Shown here piece after piece: positions 42,245-51,261 of a DNA stretch of 64,000 bases. Position 1 is the stretch's first letter; the number at the start of each line of letters is the position of its first letter. Under the pieces are notes generated by a model, which saw nothing but the letters and a program-made list of their open reading frames with translations, was not told where the DNA came from and searched no databases. The stretch is from Nocardia cyriacigeorgica (GTDB lineage Bacteria; Actinomycetota; Actinomycetes; Mycobacteriales; Mycobacteriaceae): NCBI RefSeq assembly GCF_005863245.1, contig NZ_VBUT01000004.1:558001-622000 (forward strand). Reading direction: 5' to 3'. Both the position numbers and the translations under genes were made by a program.

Positions 42245-44182
42245 TCAGGCCTCTCCGTCGGTGGAAACTCCGGCCGCCGGATGACCGGCGAGTTCGGCTG
42301 GGGTGTAGTACTTCTCGAGTTCGGCCAGATCGAACAGCGCGAGTAGTTCCGGCCGCATCGGCAGCTGATCCTCGACTGTCACCGACACCCCGGGCACCAT
42401 GTCGTCCGGTCGCGCCGGGTCGAGCGTGCAGACCAGCAGCTTGTTGCGCCATTGCGGATCCATGGCCGGGTGGTCGTCGCGGGTGTGCCCGCCGCGGCTC
42501 TCGGTGCGCAGCAGCGCCGCCTGCGCGACGCATTCGCTGACCAGCAGCATGTTGCGCAGATCGAGCGCCAGATGCCAGCCCGGATTGAACTGCCGATGGC
42601 CCTCCACCGTCACCGCCGCGAACCGCTCGCGTAGCTCGGCCAGCTTGTCGATGGCCTCGCGCACCTCGTGTTCCTTGCGGATGATGCCGACCAGATCGTT
42701 CATCGTCTGCTGCAAATCGGTGTGCAGGGTGTACGGGTTCTCGCCGGTGCCGGCGGCCGGCGGATCGAACGGGGCCAGCGCGGTTTTCGCGGCCGCGGCG
42801 ATATCGGCGTCGGCGACCGCGGGCCGGGAGGACAGGCCCTCCACATACGCGGCTGCGCCGAGGCCGGCCCGGCGACCGAAGACCAGCAGGTCCGACAGCG
42901 AATTACCGCCGAGCCGGTTCGAGCCGTGCATGCCGCCGGAACACTCACCCGCCGCGAACAGGCCAGGCACCCGCGCCGCGCCGGTATCGGGATCGACCTC
43001 GATGCCGCCCATCACGTAGTGGCAGGTGGGGCCGACCTCCATCGGCTCCTTGGTGATATCGACATCGGCCAGCTCCTTGAACTGGTGATGCATCGACGGC
43101 AACCTGCGCACGATCTCCTCGGCGGGCATGCGGGAGGCGATATCGAGGTAGACGCCGCCGTGCTCGGTGCCGCGACCGGCCTTGACCTCTTCGTTGATGG
43201 CGCGCGCCACCTCGTCGCGCGGCAGCAGGTCGGGCGTGCGGCGCGCGGAATCGTTATCGCGCAGCCACTGGTCGGCCTCGGCCTCGGTCTCGGCGTACTG
43301 GCCCTTGAACACGGCGGGGATGTAGTCGAACATGAACCGCTTGCCGTCGGTGTTTTTGAGCACCCCGCCGTCACCGCGCACGCCCTCGGTGACCAGGATG
43401 CCCTTCACGCTCGGCGGCCAGACCATGCCGGTGGGGTGGAACTGTAGGAACTCCATGTTGATCAGGGCGGCACCGGCGCGCAGCGCGAGCGCGTGGCCGT
43501 CGCCGGTGTACTCCCAGGAGTTCGAGGTGACCTTGTAGGACTTGCCGATGCCGCCGGTGGCCAGCACCACGGCCGGGGTCTCGAAGAGGATGAACCGGCC
43601 CGATTCGCGCCAGTAACCGAACGCGCCGCTGATCCGGTCGCCGTCTTTGAGCAGCTCGGTCACCGTGCATTCGGCGAAAACCTTGATCCGCGACTCGTAA
43701 TCGCCGGTCTCGGCGTAATCCTCCTGTTGCAGCGACACGATCTTCTGCTGCATCGTCCGGATGATCTCGAGGCCGGTCCGGTCACCCACATGGGCCAGTC
43801 GCGGAAAGGTGTGGCCGCCGAAATTGCGCTGGCTGATGCGCCCGTCGGGTGTCCGATCGAACAGCGCGCCATAGGTTTCCAGCTCCCACACCCGGTCCGG
43901 CGCCTCGCGGGCGTGCAATTCGGCCATGCGCCAGTTGTTGAGGAATTTGCCGCCGCGCATGGTGTCGCGGAAATGCGTTTCCCAGTTGTCCTTCTCGTTG
44001 GCGTTGCCCATCGACGCCGCGCAGCCGCCCTCGGCCATCACGGTATGCGCCTTGCCGAACAGCGATTTGCACACCACCGCCACCGACAGACCGCGCTCCC
44101 GAGCCTCGATCACCGCGCGCAGTCCGGCGCCACCGGCACCGATGACGACGACGTCGTATGCGTGCCGTTCCACTTCTGGCAT
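42245..44182 (-). CDS. sdhA: succinate dehydrogenase flavoprotein subunit (Sdh1 type)
   Basis: A 645-residue flavoprotein. FAD motif VVVIGAGGAGLRAVIEARERG (10-30), FAD-His context KAHTVMAEGGCAASMGN, and active-site segment GNSLSDLLVFGRRAG are in place, as is LQFHPTGMVWPPSVKG. It oxidises succinate to fumarate on the cytoplasmic side. The size and context match mycobacterial Rv0248c. It lies between the membrane subunit and the iron-sulfur gene in one minus-strand operon. Confidence 0.95.
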   Translation of the reverse strand: MPEVERHAYDVVVIGAGGAGLRAVIEARERGLSVAVVCKSLFGKAHTVMAEGGCAASMGNANEKDNWETHFRDTMRGGKFLNNWRMAELHAREAPDRVWELETYGALFDRTPDGRISQRNFGGHTFPRLAHVGDRTGLEIIRTMQQKIVSLQQEDYAETGDYESRIKVFAECTVTELLKDGDRISGAFGYWRESGRFILFETPAVVLATGGIGKSYKVTSNSWEYTGDGHALALRAGAALINMEFLQFHPTGMVWPPSVKGILVTEGVRGDGGVLKNTDGKRFMFDYIPAVFKGQYAETEAEADQWLRDNDSARRTPDLLPRDEVARAINEEVKAGRGTEHGGVYLDIASRMPAEEIVRRLPSMHHQFKELADVDITKEPMEVGPTCHYVMGGIEVDPDTGAARVPGLFAAGECSGGMHGSNRLGGNSLSDLLVFGRRAGLGAAAYVEGLSSRPAVADADIAAAAKTALAPFDPPAAGTGENPYTLHTDLQQTMNDLVGIIRKEHEVREAIDKLAELRERFAAVTVEGHRQFNPGWHLALDLRNMLLVSECVAQAALLRTESRGGHTRDDHPAMDPQWRNKLLVCTLDPARPDDMVPGVSVTVEDQLPMRPELLALFDLAELEKYYTPAELAGHPAAGVSTDGEA

Positions 44183-44197
44183 AGCCGCGAAAACTCC

Positions 44198-45028
44198 TCA
44201 GTCGATGAATCGAAGATCCGAAATCGTCCCGCTGGCAACCAACATCACGTAGAAGTCGGTGATCACCAGCGTGCCGAGGGTGGTCCAGGCCAGGGCCATG
44301 TGGCGGGTGTTGAGCTTGGAGACCTGGGTCCAGAACCAGTACCGCACCGGGTGGGCGGAGAAGTGTTTGAGCCTGCCGCCCGCGATATGCCTGCACGAAT
44401 GGCACGACAGGGTGTAGGCCCACAGCAAGATCACATTGCCGGTGAGGATCAGGCTGCCCAGGCCCATCCCGAAGCCGCCGCTCGCGCCGTGATAGGCGCC
44501 GATGGCGTCGTAGGTGTTGATCACCGAGATGATCACCGCGACATAGAAGAAGTAGCGGTGCACGTTCTGGATGATCAGCGGCAACCGGGTCTCGCCGGTG
44601 TAGGTCTTGTGCGGTTCGGCGACGGCGCAGGCCGGCGGCGACAGCCACACCGACCGGTAGTAGGCCTTGCGGTAGTAGTAGCAAGTGAGCCGGAAGCCGA
44701 GCAGGAACGGCAGGGCCACGAACCCGAGCGGCAGAATCGCCGGGATCTCGCCGAACGGCGTGCCGAAGTGACTCGAGCCCTCGACGCAGGAGGTGCTAAG
44801 GCACGGTGAGTAGAACGGCGTCAGGTAGTGGTAGTCGGCGACCCAGTAGGCCGTGCGCACATACGAGCGGACCGTCGCGTAGATCACGAACGCGGCCAGG
44901 CCCAGCACCGTGAACAGTGGTGGCACCCACCATCGGTCGGTGCGCAGCGTCTGCTGCGTGATGCGGGCCCTCGTCCTGCTGAAGACGCCGGTTCCGGTGT
45001 CGGGGGTCACGGTCGGTGCGGCACTCAC
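44198..45028 (-). CDS. sdhC: succinate dehydrogenase membrane anchor subunit (Sdh1 type)
   Basis: A 276-residue integral-membrane subunit with about five helices, equivalent to Rv0249c. The first helix follows DRWWVPPL. CLSTSC in an outer loop and CHSCRH before the last helices are notable: a Rieske-type 2Fe-2S cluster has been reported in the membrane subunit of M. smegmatis Sdh1, and these Cys/His residues are candidates for its ligands here. I start at GTG 45028 with GCGAGGG upstream. A CRP-like site lies 134 bases before it. Confidence 0.88.
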   Translation of the reverse strand: MSAAPTVTPDTGTGVFSRTRARITQQTLRTDRWWVPPLFTVLGLAAFVIYATVRSYVRTAYWVADYHYLTPFYSPCLSTSCVEGSSHFGTPFGEIPAILPLGFVALPFLLGFRLTCYYYRKAYYRSVWLSPPACAVAEPHKTYTGETRLPLIIQNVHRYFFYVAVIISVINTYDAIGAYHGASGGFGMGLGSLILTGNVILLWAYTLSCHSCRHIAGGRLKHFSAHPVRYWFWTQVSKLNTRHMALAWTTLGTLVITDFYVMLVASGTISDLRFID

Positions 45029-45161
45029 CGGTCGATCCCTCGCTGGTCCGCGGTGCGGGTGGTCATCATTACCTCCGCGATCGAATGTGATGCTGAGCAC
45101 CATACGCCGCAGGTGCTATCGCATGAGCAGGGTCTCGCCAACGCGGACCCCGCCGTAGTGC

Positions 45162-45177
45162 GGTGATTTGTATCACA
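45162..45177. promoter_or_regulatory. CRP/Cmr-like binding site upstream of the sdh operon
   Basis: GGTGATTTGTATCACA matches the CRP consensus TGTGA-N6-TCACA at nine of ten positions. It lies 134 bases upstream of sdhC, in a region whose only downstream gene is the sdh operon. Confidence 0.55.
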
Positions 45178-45300
45178 GTCGATCGCGGGCGGTGCACCGG
45201 CACCCGGTGTGGTGAACCGGCGGCAACTCGTCCCGGTAACAGGGATCGGGAGGTAGACACACGTCGTCCGCCCGCGCGGGGCGGGCGGACGACGGCGGGG

Positions 45301-45588
45301 CTATTTCGTGCGGGGGCGGGAGTGGAAGCCCAGGCCCTCGTCCTGTGCACCCATCCACGCGGCCTCGTCCGACTTGCTGTCGGGCACATAGATGGGTTCC
45401 TGTGCGCGCTTGGCCACCCTCGGTGGTGGCGACTGCTCCAGGTCTTCGCTGTCGATGGTGAGTCGCTCCAGATCGTTTTCGAGGCGGCGCACCGTAGTGG
45501 CGTCGCCGTAGTTCGCGCGCAGTGCCTCTATGGACTGCCGGAGTTGGCCGACGGCGTAGCGGAGATCCGCGAATTCGCTGCGTGTCAT
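45301..45588 (-). CDS. small coiled-coil protein of unknown function
   Basis: A 95-residue protein. Residues 5-50 form a coiled coil (FADLRYAVGQLRQSIEALRANYGDATTVRRLENDLERLTID), followed by a Pro-rich, charged tail (SPPPRVAKRAQEPIYVPDS). The ribosome site CAGGAGGAAACC before ATG 45588 is near perfect. It resembles short actinobacterial hypothetical proteins; no function can be assigned. It lies between the alpha/beta hydrolase and the sdh operon, all on the minus strand. Confidence 0.8.
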   Translation of the reverse strand: MTRSEFADLRYAVGQLRQSIEALRANYGDATTVRRLENDLERLTIDSEDLEQSPPPRVAKRAQEPIYVPDSKSDEAAWMGAQDEGLGFHSRPRTK

Positions 45589-45751
45589 GGTTTCCTCCTG
45601 AGTTCATACCCGGTCATCCGGATCGGCTACCGCGCGGACCTCGCTGGCCGCGTGACGGCGTGTCGTGTGACCGACCACACATCGTGATCTACAACACAGT
45701 AACTGAAGTTATCGGATTCGGCTCGTCGGATACCGGCAAGTAGCTATTTGT

Positions 45752-46720
45752 TCAGCCGGCCGTCGCGTACTTGCCGCCGTGTCCGCCGGCTGCCGCGAAG
45801 GCCCGCTCGGCCAGGCCCGCGATCGAGGCCGCGACCTCCTCGGCGCGTTCCAAGATCACGCCATGACCTGCTCCTTCGAGTCGGACCAGTTCCGAACCCG
45901 ACAGCTGCGAGGCCAGTACCACCGAATGGGTGAACGGCACCATGATGTCGGCGGTACCCGCCAGCACCAGCGCCGGAATGGCGCCGAGCCGATGCAGTGC
46001 GGCGGTCTCGTCGAAGGCCATCAGCGACGACAGGAAACCGGCCATGGTGAGCAGCGAGGTCTCGTTCACCATGGCGGTGGCGAGGGCGACCAAACGCGGA
46101 TTCACCTTCCTGGTACCGAAATTCGCTTCGCGCAGGATAGGTTCGAGGATTCGCCGCGAGAGCCGCTTGGAGGCCTGCATCATCCGCGGCGCCCGCCGCA
46201 CTGCGAAATGCAGCGAGTTCACCGCGCGCCGATTCAGCAATCTGCCGAGCCCGACCTCGGTGAGCCCGCCGGCGGCGCCGGCGATCAGGCCCACTCCGAC
46301 GACGCGGGCGCCGATCGTCTGCGGGAACAGTCGCGCGTAGGCCAGCACCACCATCGCGCCCATCGAATGACCGACCAGCACCACCGGGCCTCGCGGGCTC
46401 ACCGTGCGCAGCACCGTGTCGAGGTCGCGGCCGAGCTGTTCGATGGTGTAGGTGGCGGGATCGCCCGCACCGGATTCGCCGTGGCCGCGGTGGTCGTAGA
46501 ACACCATGCGGGTTCCGCCGCCCCAGTGTCGTAGGAGATGGGAGCGCAGGAACGACCAGGACTCGGTGTGCAGGCAATGTCCGTGCACGAAGACCACGGT
46601 GAGCGGTGCGTCGTCGGAGCCGAAGACGCGCACGGCGAGCGGGACACCGTCGTCGGCGGCCACGGTGAGGCGATGGCCGTCGTGATCGGCTGCCCGGCGG
46701 GCACGGGTCATCGTGGACAT
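45752..46720 (-). CDS. alpha/beta hydrolase
   Basis: A 322-residue hydrolase with the complete triad: nucleophile in VLVGHSMGAM (GxSxG), Asp in LAGTADIMVPF, and His in EGAGHGVIL. The oxyanion motif is FVHGHCLHTESW. The cap region (residues about 170-235) is basic. Start ATG 46720 is preceded by CAGGAGATTGTC. Likely a carboxylesterase or a lipase-like enzyme; nothing in the context fixes its substrate. Confidence 0.9.
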   Translation of the reverse strand: MSTMTRARRAADHDGHRLTVAADDGVPLAVRVFGSDDAPLTVVFVHGHCLHTESWSFLRSHLLRHWGGGTRMVFYDHRGHGESGAGDPATYTIEQLGRDLDTVLRTVSPRGPVVLVGHSMGAMVVLAYARLFPQTIGARVVGVGLIAGAAGGLTEVGLGRLLNRRAVNSLHFAVRRAPRMMQASKRLSRRILEPILREANFGTRKVNPRLVALATAMVNETSLLTMAGFLSSLMAFDETAALHRLGAIPALVLAGTADIMVPFTHSVVLASQLSGSELVRLEGAGHGVILERAEEVAASIAGLAERAFAAAGGHGGKYATAG

Positions 46721-47134
46721 GACAATCTCCTGTCGGCCCACCGTGCGGAGTGCGGGCAGCCCCACCGTGGGATCCGCACCCGGCACTGTGGTCGGAGTGT
46801 TCTTGCCCGGATGTCGCTGCCGGGATCCACCCCGTTAGCCGCAGGTAGCTCGCGTTATGCACACGTTGCCCAACCGAGTCCGGCGGTCGATCTCCAGGTC
46901 GCGGGCGAGCTCGACAGGAAACTCTGAGGTCGTCTACCCATTCCGCTAGACATGTGCAGAGACTGCTCACGTCGGTGTAGAGGGTTCTCTTCGGTTGTCG
47001 AGCAGATCTGCTAGATGGACGTAGATCATGCTGACGAATGCCAGGGATCCCCTCGCGGTGAAAGTATTGCCGTTTCTAGCGTCAGTTAGAGATTGGCGAA
47101 TACTTCCATCGAGGGCGGCTCCGGCACCGTGCCG
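46721..47134. other. intergenic region between the hydrolase and the FadE gene
   Basis: 414 bases containing AT-richer DNA around 46930-47090, probably the hydrolase promoter and the FadE terminator. No ribosome site with a coding frame and no tRNA-like fold were seen. Confidence 0.5.
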
Positions 47135-49087
47135 TCAGGTCCCCACCCGGCGCGTCGACGGCAGGAATGGGCGCAGCAGATTGGTCTCCGTCGACGGCCC
47201 GAACTGCCAGTCGGCGATCCACGGCCCGGTGCCCTCGCTCTGGTCGAGCACCCCGTCCTCGAGCCATTCGTGGTTGCCGTCGAGGACGCCGCGGGTCAGC
47301 GCGCGATCCTCGTCGTCGGTGTTGTCCCACAGCGCCTCGAACAGCGCCCGCACCCGGAGCCGGGCCTGCTGGCAGAAGGTGTCGGCCAGCTCGGTCGCCG
47401 AGCCCGCCTCCACCGCGCCGGCGCTGCGCAGATCCTGGGCCCGCACACAGGCGGCGGACATGGCGAACAGCTCCGCACCGATGTCGACGACGCGGCCGAG
47501 GAAGTTCTGCCGGTACTCCAGTCCCGCCTGCCAGCGCGCCATCGCGTACATCAGCGACCTGGCCTGTTTGCGGGCATTGCGTTCCACGAATCGCAGATGC
47601 CTGGCCAGCGGGCCGAACTCGGGATAGCTCGCGGGCACGGTGCCGGCACCGACCGCCAGCTGCGGGAACCACTTCGCGTAGAAACCGCCCGCCCCCACGG
47701 CCGCCTTGGCCTTGTGCTTGAACTCGGCGTTCCGGTCGACCAGCGCACCGGCGGCGGCCATATGCGCGTCGGCCATCTCGCGGGCGATCAGCAGCCGCAT
47801 GATCTCGCTGGAGCCTTCGAAAATGCGGTTGATGCGCAGGTCGCGCACCAGCTGTTCGGCGGGTACGGCGCGTTCGCCGCGCGCGGCCAGCGAGGCGGCG
47901 GTCTCGTAGCCGCGCCCGCCCCGGATCTGGACCAGTTCGTCGGCGATCCGGCAGCTCATCTCGCTGGACCACAGTTTGGCCAGGGCCGCTTCGATCCGGA
48001 TGTCGTTGCGGCCCTCATCGGCCATGGTGGCCGACAGATCGAGCACCGCTTCCAGCGCGAAGGTGGTGGCCGCGATGAACGACAGCTTCGACCCGACCGC
48101 GGCGTGCTCGCCGACCGGCCTGCCCCACTGCACCCGCTGGCTGCTCCATTCGCGGGCGATCTTCAGCGACCATTTCGACGCCGCCGTGCACAGCGCCGGA
48201 ATCGCCAGCCTGCCCGCATTGAGCGTGGTGAGCGCGATCTTGAGGCCATCGCCCTCGCGGCCGATCAGGTTGCGCGCGGGGACCCGGACGTTGTGCATCC
48301 TGGTGACGCCGTTCTCGATGCCGTGCAGGCCCATGAACGCATTGCGCCGCTCCACGGTCAATCCCGGCGAGTCCGCCTCCACCACGAACGCCGAGATCCC
48401 GCCGCGGTGGCCTTCGCTCTTGGGCACCCGCGCCATCACCACCAGCAGTTCGGCCACAACGCCATTGGTGGTCCACAGCTTCACCCCGTTGAGCTCATAG
48501 GCCTCGCCGTCCGCGGTCGGGGTAGCGGTGCTCGCCATGCGTGCCGGATCGGAGCCGACATCGGGCTCGGTCAGCAGGAACGCGCTGACCGCACCCGCGG
48601 CGCAGCGGGGCAGGAATTCGCGCTTCTGCTCGTCGGTGCCCGCCAGTTTGAGCGGTTCGGGCACACCGATCGACTGGTGCGCCGACAGCAGCACACCGAG
48701 GCTCGGGTGCGCCGAGCCGGCCAGCATGAGCGCCCGGTTGTAGCCGTACTGGGACAGGCCTTGCCCGCCGTAGTCGTGCGGGATCTTCAGGCCGAAGCAG
48801 CCGAGGTCGGCCAGCGCGCGGACGTAGTCGTCCGGGATGCGGGATTGCTCTTCGATCAGCGCACCGTCCATGGAGGCGCAGACCGGGCGAAGCCGGGCCA
48901 GGAACTCGTCGGTGCGGTCGGCGTCCTCGGCGGTGGGGCGCGGATACGGGTGGATCAGATCGAGCCGGAATCGCCCGAGGAACATCTCCTTGGCGAAGGA
49001 TGGCTTGGCCCAGCCGGTTTCGCGGGATTCTTCGACGAGGGCCCGGGCCTGTTCCTCGGTGGCGTCGACTTTCGCGGTGGTGGCCAT
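47135..49087 (-). CDS. acyl-CoA dehydrogenase, FadE10-like, with C-terminal extension
   Basis: A 650-residue flavoenzyme that matches mycobacterial FadE10 in length and recalled sequence (EEQARALVEESRETGWAKPSFAKEMFLGRF at the N terminus). FAD and substrate motifs: AFLLTEPDVGSDPARMASTAT, YELNGVKLWTTNG, INRIFEGSSEIMRLLIAREM. Compared with short-chain enzymes it has about 200 extra C-terminal residues, as in VLCAD-type proteins. M. tuberculosis FadE10 has been reported to lack the catalytic Glu; here the position cannot be fixed by eye, so activity is uncertain. Start ATG 49087 has GAGGAGCAGAT upstream. Monocistronic. Confidence 0.9.
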   Translation of the reverse strand: MATTAKVDATEEQARALVEESRETGWAKPSFAKEMFLGRFRLDLIHPYPRPTAEDADRTDEFLARLRPVCASMDGALIEEQSRIPDDYVRALADLGCFGLKIPHDYGGQGLSQYGYNRALMLAGSAHPSLGVLLSAHQSIGVPEPLKLAGTDEQKREFLPRCAAGAVSAFLLTEPDVGSDPARMASTATPTADGEAYELNGVKLWTTNGVVAELLVVMARVPKSEGHRGGISAFVVEADSPGLTVERRNAFMGLHGIENGVTRMHNVRVPARNLIGREGDGLKIALTTLNAGRLAIPALCTAASKWSLKIAREWSSQRVQWGRPVGEHAAVGSKLSFIAATTFALEAVLDLSATMADEGRNDIRIEAALAKLWSSEMSCRIADELVQIRGGRGYETAASLAARGERAVPAEQLVRDLRINRIFEGSSEIMRLLIAREMADAHMAAAGALVDRNAEFKHKAKAAVGAGGFYAKWFPQLAVGAGTVPASYPEFGPLARHLRFVERNARKQARSLMYAMARWQAGLEYRQNFLGRVVDIGAELFAMSAACVRAQDLRSAGAVEAGSATELADTFCQQARLRVRALFEALWDNTDDEDRALTRGVLDGNHEWLEDGVLDQSEGTGPWIADWQFGPSTETNLLRPFLPSTRRVGT

Positions 49088-49214
49088 ATCTGCTCCTCGG
49101 AGTGATCGGGATCACATCCGAGTGTAGGAAAGTTGGTTACCCGCCGGTAGGTCTCGAGCTCAGCTATTTCTACAGGTTTCTAATGATCTTGGTAGACGAG
49201 TAGATGGACGGCAA

Positions 49215-50396
49215 TCAGACGCTGCGCAGATAGCGGCCGAAATGCGGGACGGTGAATCCGATCGTCCCGCGCTCGGCCGAGTAGATCAGCCCCTTCTTGA
49301 TCAGCCCGTCGCGCGCGGGCGACAGCGACGCCGGTTTGCGGCCCAGTTCCGCGGCCACCGCCGCCGTCGCTACCGGGCCGTCGTCGCCGGACAGATCCGC
49401 CATGGCCCGCATGTACTCCCGCTCGGCGGGAGTTGCGCGCTCATAGCGGGAACCGAAGAAGCCGACCGCCAGCTCTTCCTCTGCCGTCGGCGCGGCGACC
49501 GCGACGTCCTCGGCGGTGATCGGGCTGCCCGGTGCTTGATCCCAGGTCGCCTTACCGTAGGCCTGCACGAAATATGGGTAGCCATCGGCTTTTTCGTAGA
49601 GTGCCTGGAGTGCCTCGTCGGTGAACTTCACTTCCTCGCGTTCGGCCGGAGCGATGAGCGCCTGGTCGGCGGACTCGCGGTCCAGCCGGTCGATGCGGTG
49701 GTAGCTGAACAGCCGCTCGGAATAGCTCTTCGAGGCCGAGAGCACCGCGGGCAGATGCGGCAGACCGGCGCCGACCACGATCAGCGGCGCCGCGTCCTGG
49801 CTCAGTTCATGGCAGGCCCCGCAGATGGCGGAAATGTCTGCGGGACCGAGATCCTGCATTTCGTCGATGAAGATCGCGATCCCGACCCCGATATCGGAGG
49901 CCAGCGCCGCCGCCTCGACCAGCAGCTCCACCAGGTCGATCTCGATATCGCCGGAGTCGGCGCGCCCGGTCACGGCAGGCACGTCGATGCCGGGCTGCCA
50001 GCGCTCCCGCATGCCCTTGTCCGCGGTCGCGCGCAGTGCGAAGGCCTTGAGGATGCCGAGGAAATCGTCGACCCGTTCGGGATTGCGGTGCGCCATCGCG
50101 ATCGCGCGGACGGCCATATGCAGCGCCGACGACAATGGTCTGCGCAATTCCTGATCGGGACGCGCCTCGATCTTGCCGGTGCCCCAGCCGCGCGACACCG
50201 CGGCGGAACGAAGTTGGTTGAGCAGCACGGTCTTTCCGACCCCACGCAGCCCGGTGAGCATGACGCTGCGTTCGGGCCTGCCGCGCGCGATACGTTCGAG
50301 CACGATGTCGAAAGCGTCGAGTTGTTTGTCGCGCCCGGCCAATTCGGGCGGGCGCTGACCGGCGCCGGGAGCATACGGATTGCGCACGGGGTCCAT
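49215..50396 (-). CDS. AAA-type ATPase with C-terminal winged helix
   Basis: A 393-residue ATPase of the ORC1/STAND-like ATP-binding group. Walker A is GLRGVGKTVLLNQL (about 49-62), Walker B IAIFIDEMQDLGPAD (about 172-186), and sensor I is IVVGAGLPHL. The C-terminal part (EYMRAMADLSGDDGPVATAAVAAELGRKPASLSPARDGLIKKGLIYSAERG) is a winged helix, so it may contact DNA. The start ATG 50396 overlaps the gene end of nothing; it faces a coiled-coil gene across 150 bases. Function unknown; the family includes archaeal-type regulators and mobile-element-linked proteins. Confidence 0.85.
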   Translation of the reverse strand: MDPVRNPYAPGAGQRPPELAGRDKQLDAFDIVLERIARGRPERSVMLTGLRGVGKTVLLNQLRSAAVSRGWGTGKIEARPDQELRRPLSSALHMAVRAIAMAHRNPERVDDFLGILKAFALRATADKGMRERWQPGIDVPAVTGRADSGDIEIDLVELLVEAAALASDIGVGIAIFIDEMQDLGPADISAICGACHELSQDAAPLIVVGAGLPHLPAVLSASKSYSERLFSYHRIDRLDRESADQALIAPAEREEVKFTDEALQALYEKADGYPYFVQAYGKATWDQAPGSPITAEDVAVAAPTAEEELAVGFFGSRYERATPAEREYMRAMADLSGDDGPVATAAVAAELGRKPASLSPARDGLIKKGLIYSAERGTIGFTVPHFGRYLRSV

Positions 50397-50549
50397 ACCC
50401 CAACACCGTAGCGCGGATCGTCAGAGATCTCTGGGCATCTCTACGGCGTGTCCTAGATACGCCTATCGATTCATGATCACGGAGCGGCGCGACCTGGGCG
50501 GGTGCCGGCCGAAACTAAGCTGGGCTTCCCGCGAAGATTGGAGTCGACT

Positions 50550-50846
50550 ATGTCCGGCGAGCACGAGTTGCCCGGCGAAGACGAGATCCCCTCCGGCACC
50601 GCCGAGGTTGTCGAGTCCTGGGAGGTTCCCGCCGGTTCGGTGGTCGCGAGCCGGATCCGCGACAACATCCTCATCGCCATCGAGCGCGGTTACGACGACC
50701 CGCAGTTGGTCGCGGACCTGGCGGTCGGGCCGCTGGTGATGGCTGTCGGGAAATTGGAGGTCGAGCTGGCGGCCGCGCGGCGCCGGATCGAAGAACTCGA
50801 GCGCTCGGTGAGCAATCTCGCCGGTGGATCGGCCTCCGGTCGATAG
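50550..50846 (+). CDS. small coiled-coil protein of unknown function
   Basis: A 98-residue acidic protein. The start is ATG 50550 with GGAGTCGACT upstream. The first 28 residues are acidic and Pro-rich, then SVVASRIRDNILIAIERGYDDPQLVADLAVGPLVMAVGKLEVELAAARRRIEELERSVSNL gives a helical core and a coiled coil. It faces the AAA ATPase across a 150-base divergent promoter. A joint function is plausible but unproven. Confidence 0.75.
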   Translation: MSGEHELPGEDEIPSGTAEVVESWEVPAGSVVASRIRDNILIAIERGYDDPQLVADLAVGPLVMAVGKLEVELAAARRRIEELERSVSNLAGGSASGR

Positions 50847-51261
50847 CTGAACGGATGCTGTGATGTTTCATGGCGAGCCGGTTTCCGGGGTTCATGGCAC
50901 TGTGGTCAGCTGATATGTGATTCGGCTATCGGCATCGGTCCGATAACGGGACGTTTCCGCCGATATCGATCCGTTACCGGAGGGCCTGCGGGCGAATGGT
51001 CCGCTTATTCGGTGTGTTTGCATTCGCGTGTGCAGGTGCCGAAAAGTCCCTGCTCTGTGCGCTGGACAACATCGCGTCCGCACCGTAATCTTCTCGTGAC
51101 TTAGTGGAGTCTGTCGCTTCGTCAGAGAAGCGGCGCCACCTGGTCACCGCTTCATCGTCGGTCGGGATTCGTGGATCTCGGCTGTTCGAACCGGGCATCG
51201 GCAGGTTGTCGTCAACCTCGCTCGGTCGGCGGTAGAGCACGAAGATCGGAGACGCAGCTCG
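50847..51261. other. long leader or intergenic region upstream of NlpC/P60
   Basis: 415 bases before a cell-wall hydrolase gene. It has AT-richer patches and a pair TAACGG / CCGTTA around 50946-50980 that could pair in RNA. I searched by eye for a c-di-AMP (ydaO) riboswitch, common before such genes, but the conserved GACAGCUAACC-type core is absent. Confidence 0.45.

Noticed and set aside
46930..47100. tRNA or small RNA gene in the hydrolase-FadE gap.
   Set aside because: No cloverleaf, no conserved T-loop sequence and no clear terminator.
50847..51261. c-di-AMP (ydaO-type) riboswitch before the NlpC/P60 gene.
   Set aside because: The conserved core segments of that riboswitch are not found in the leader.
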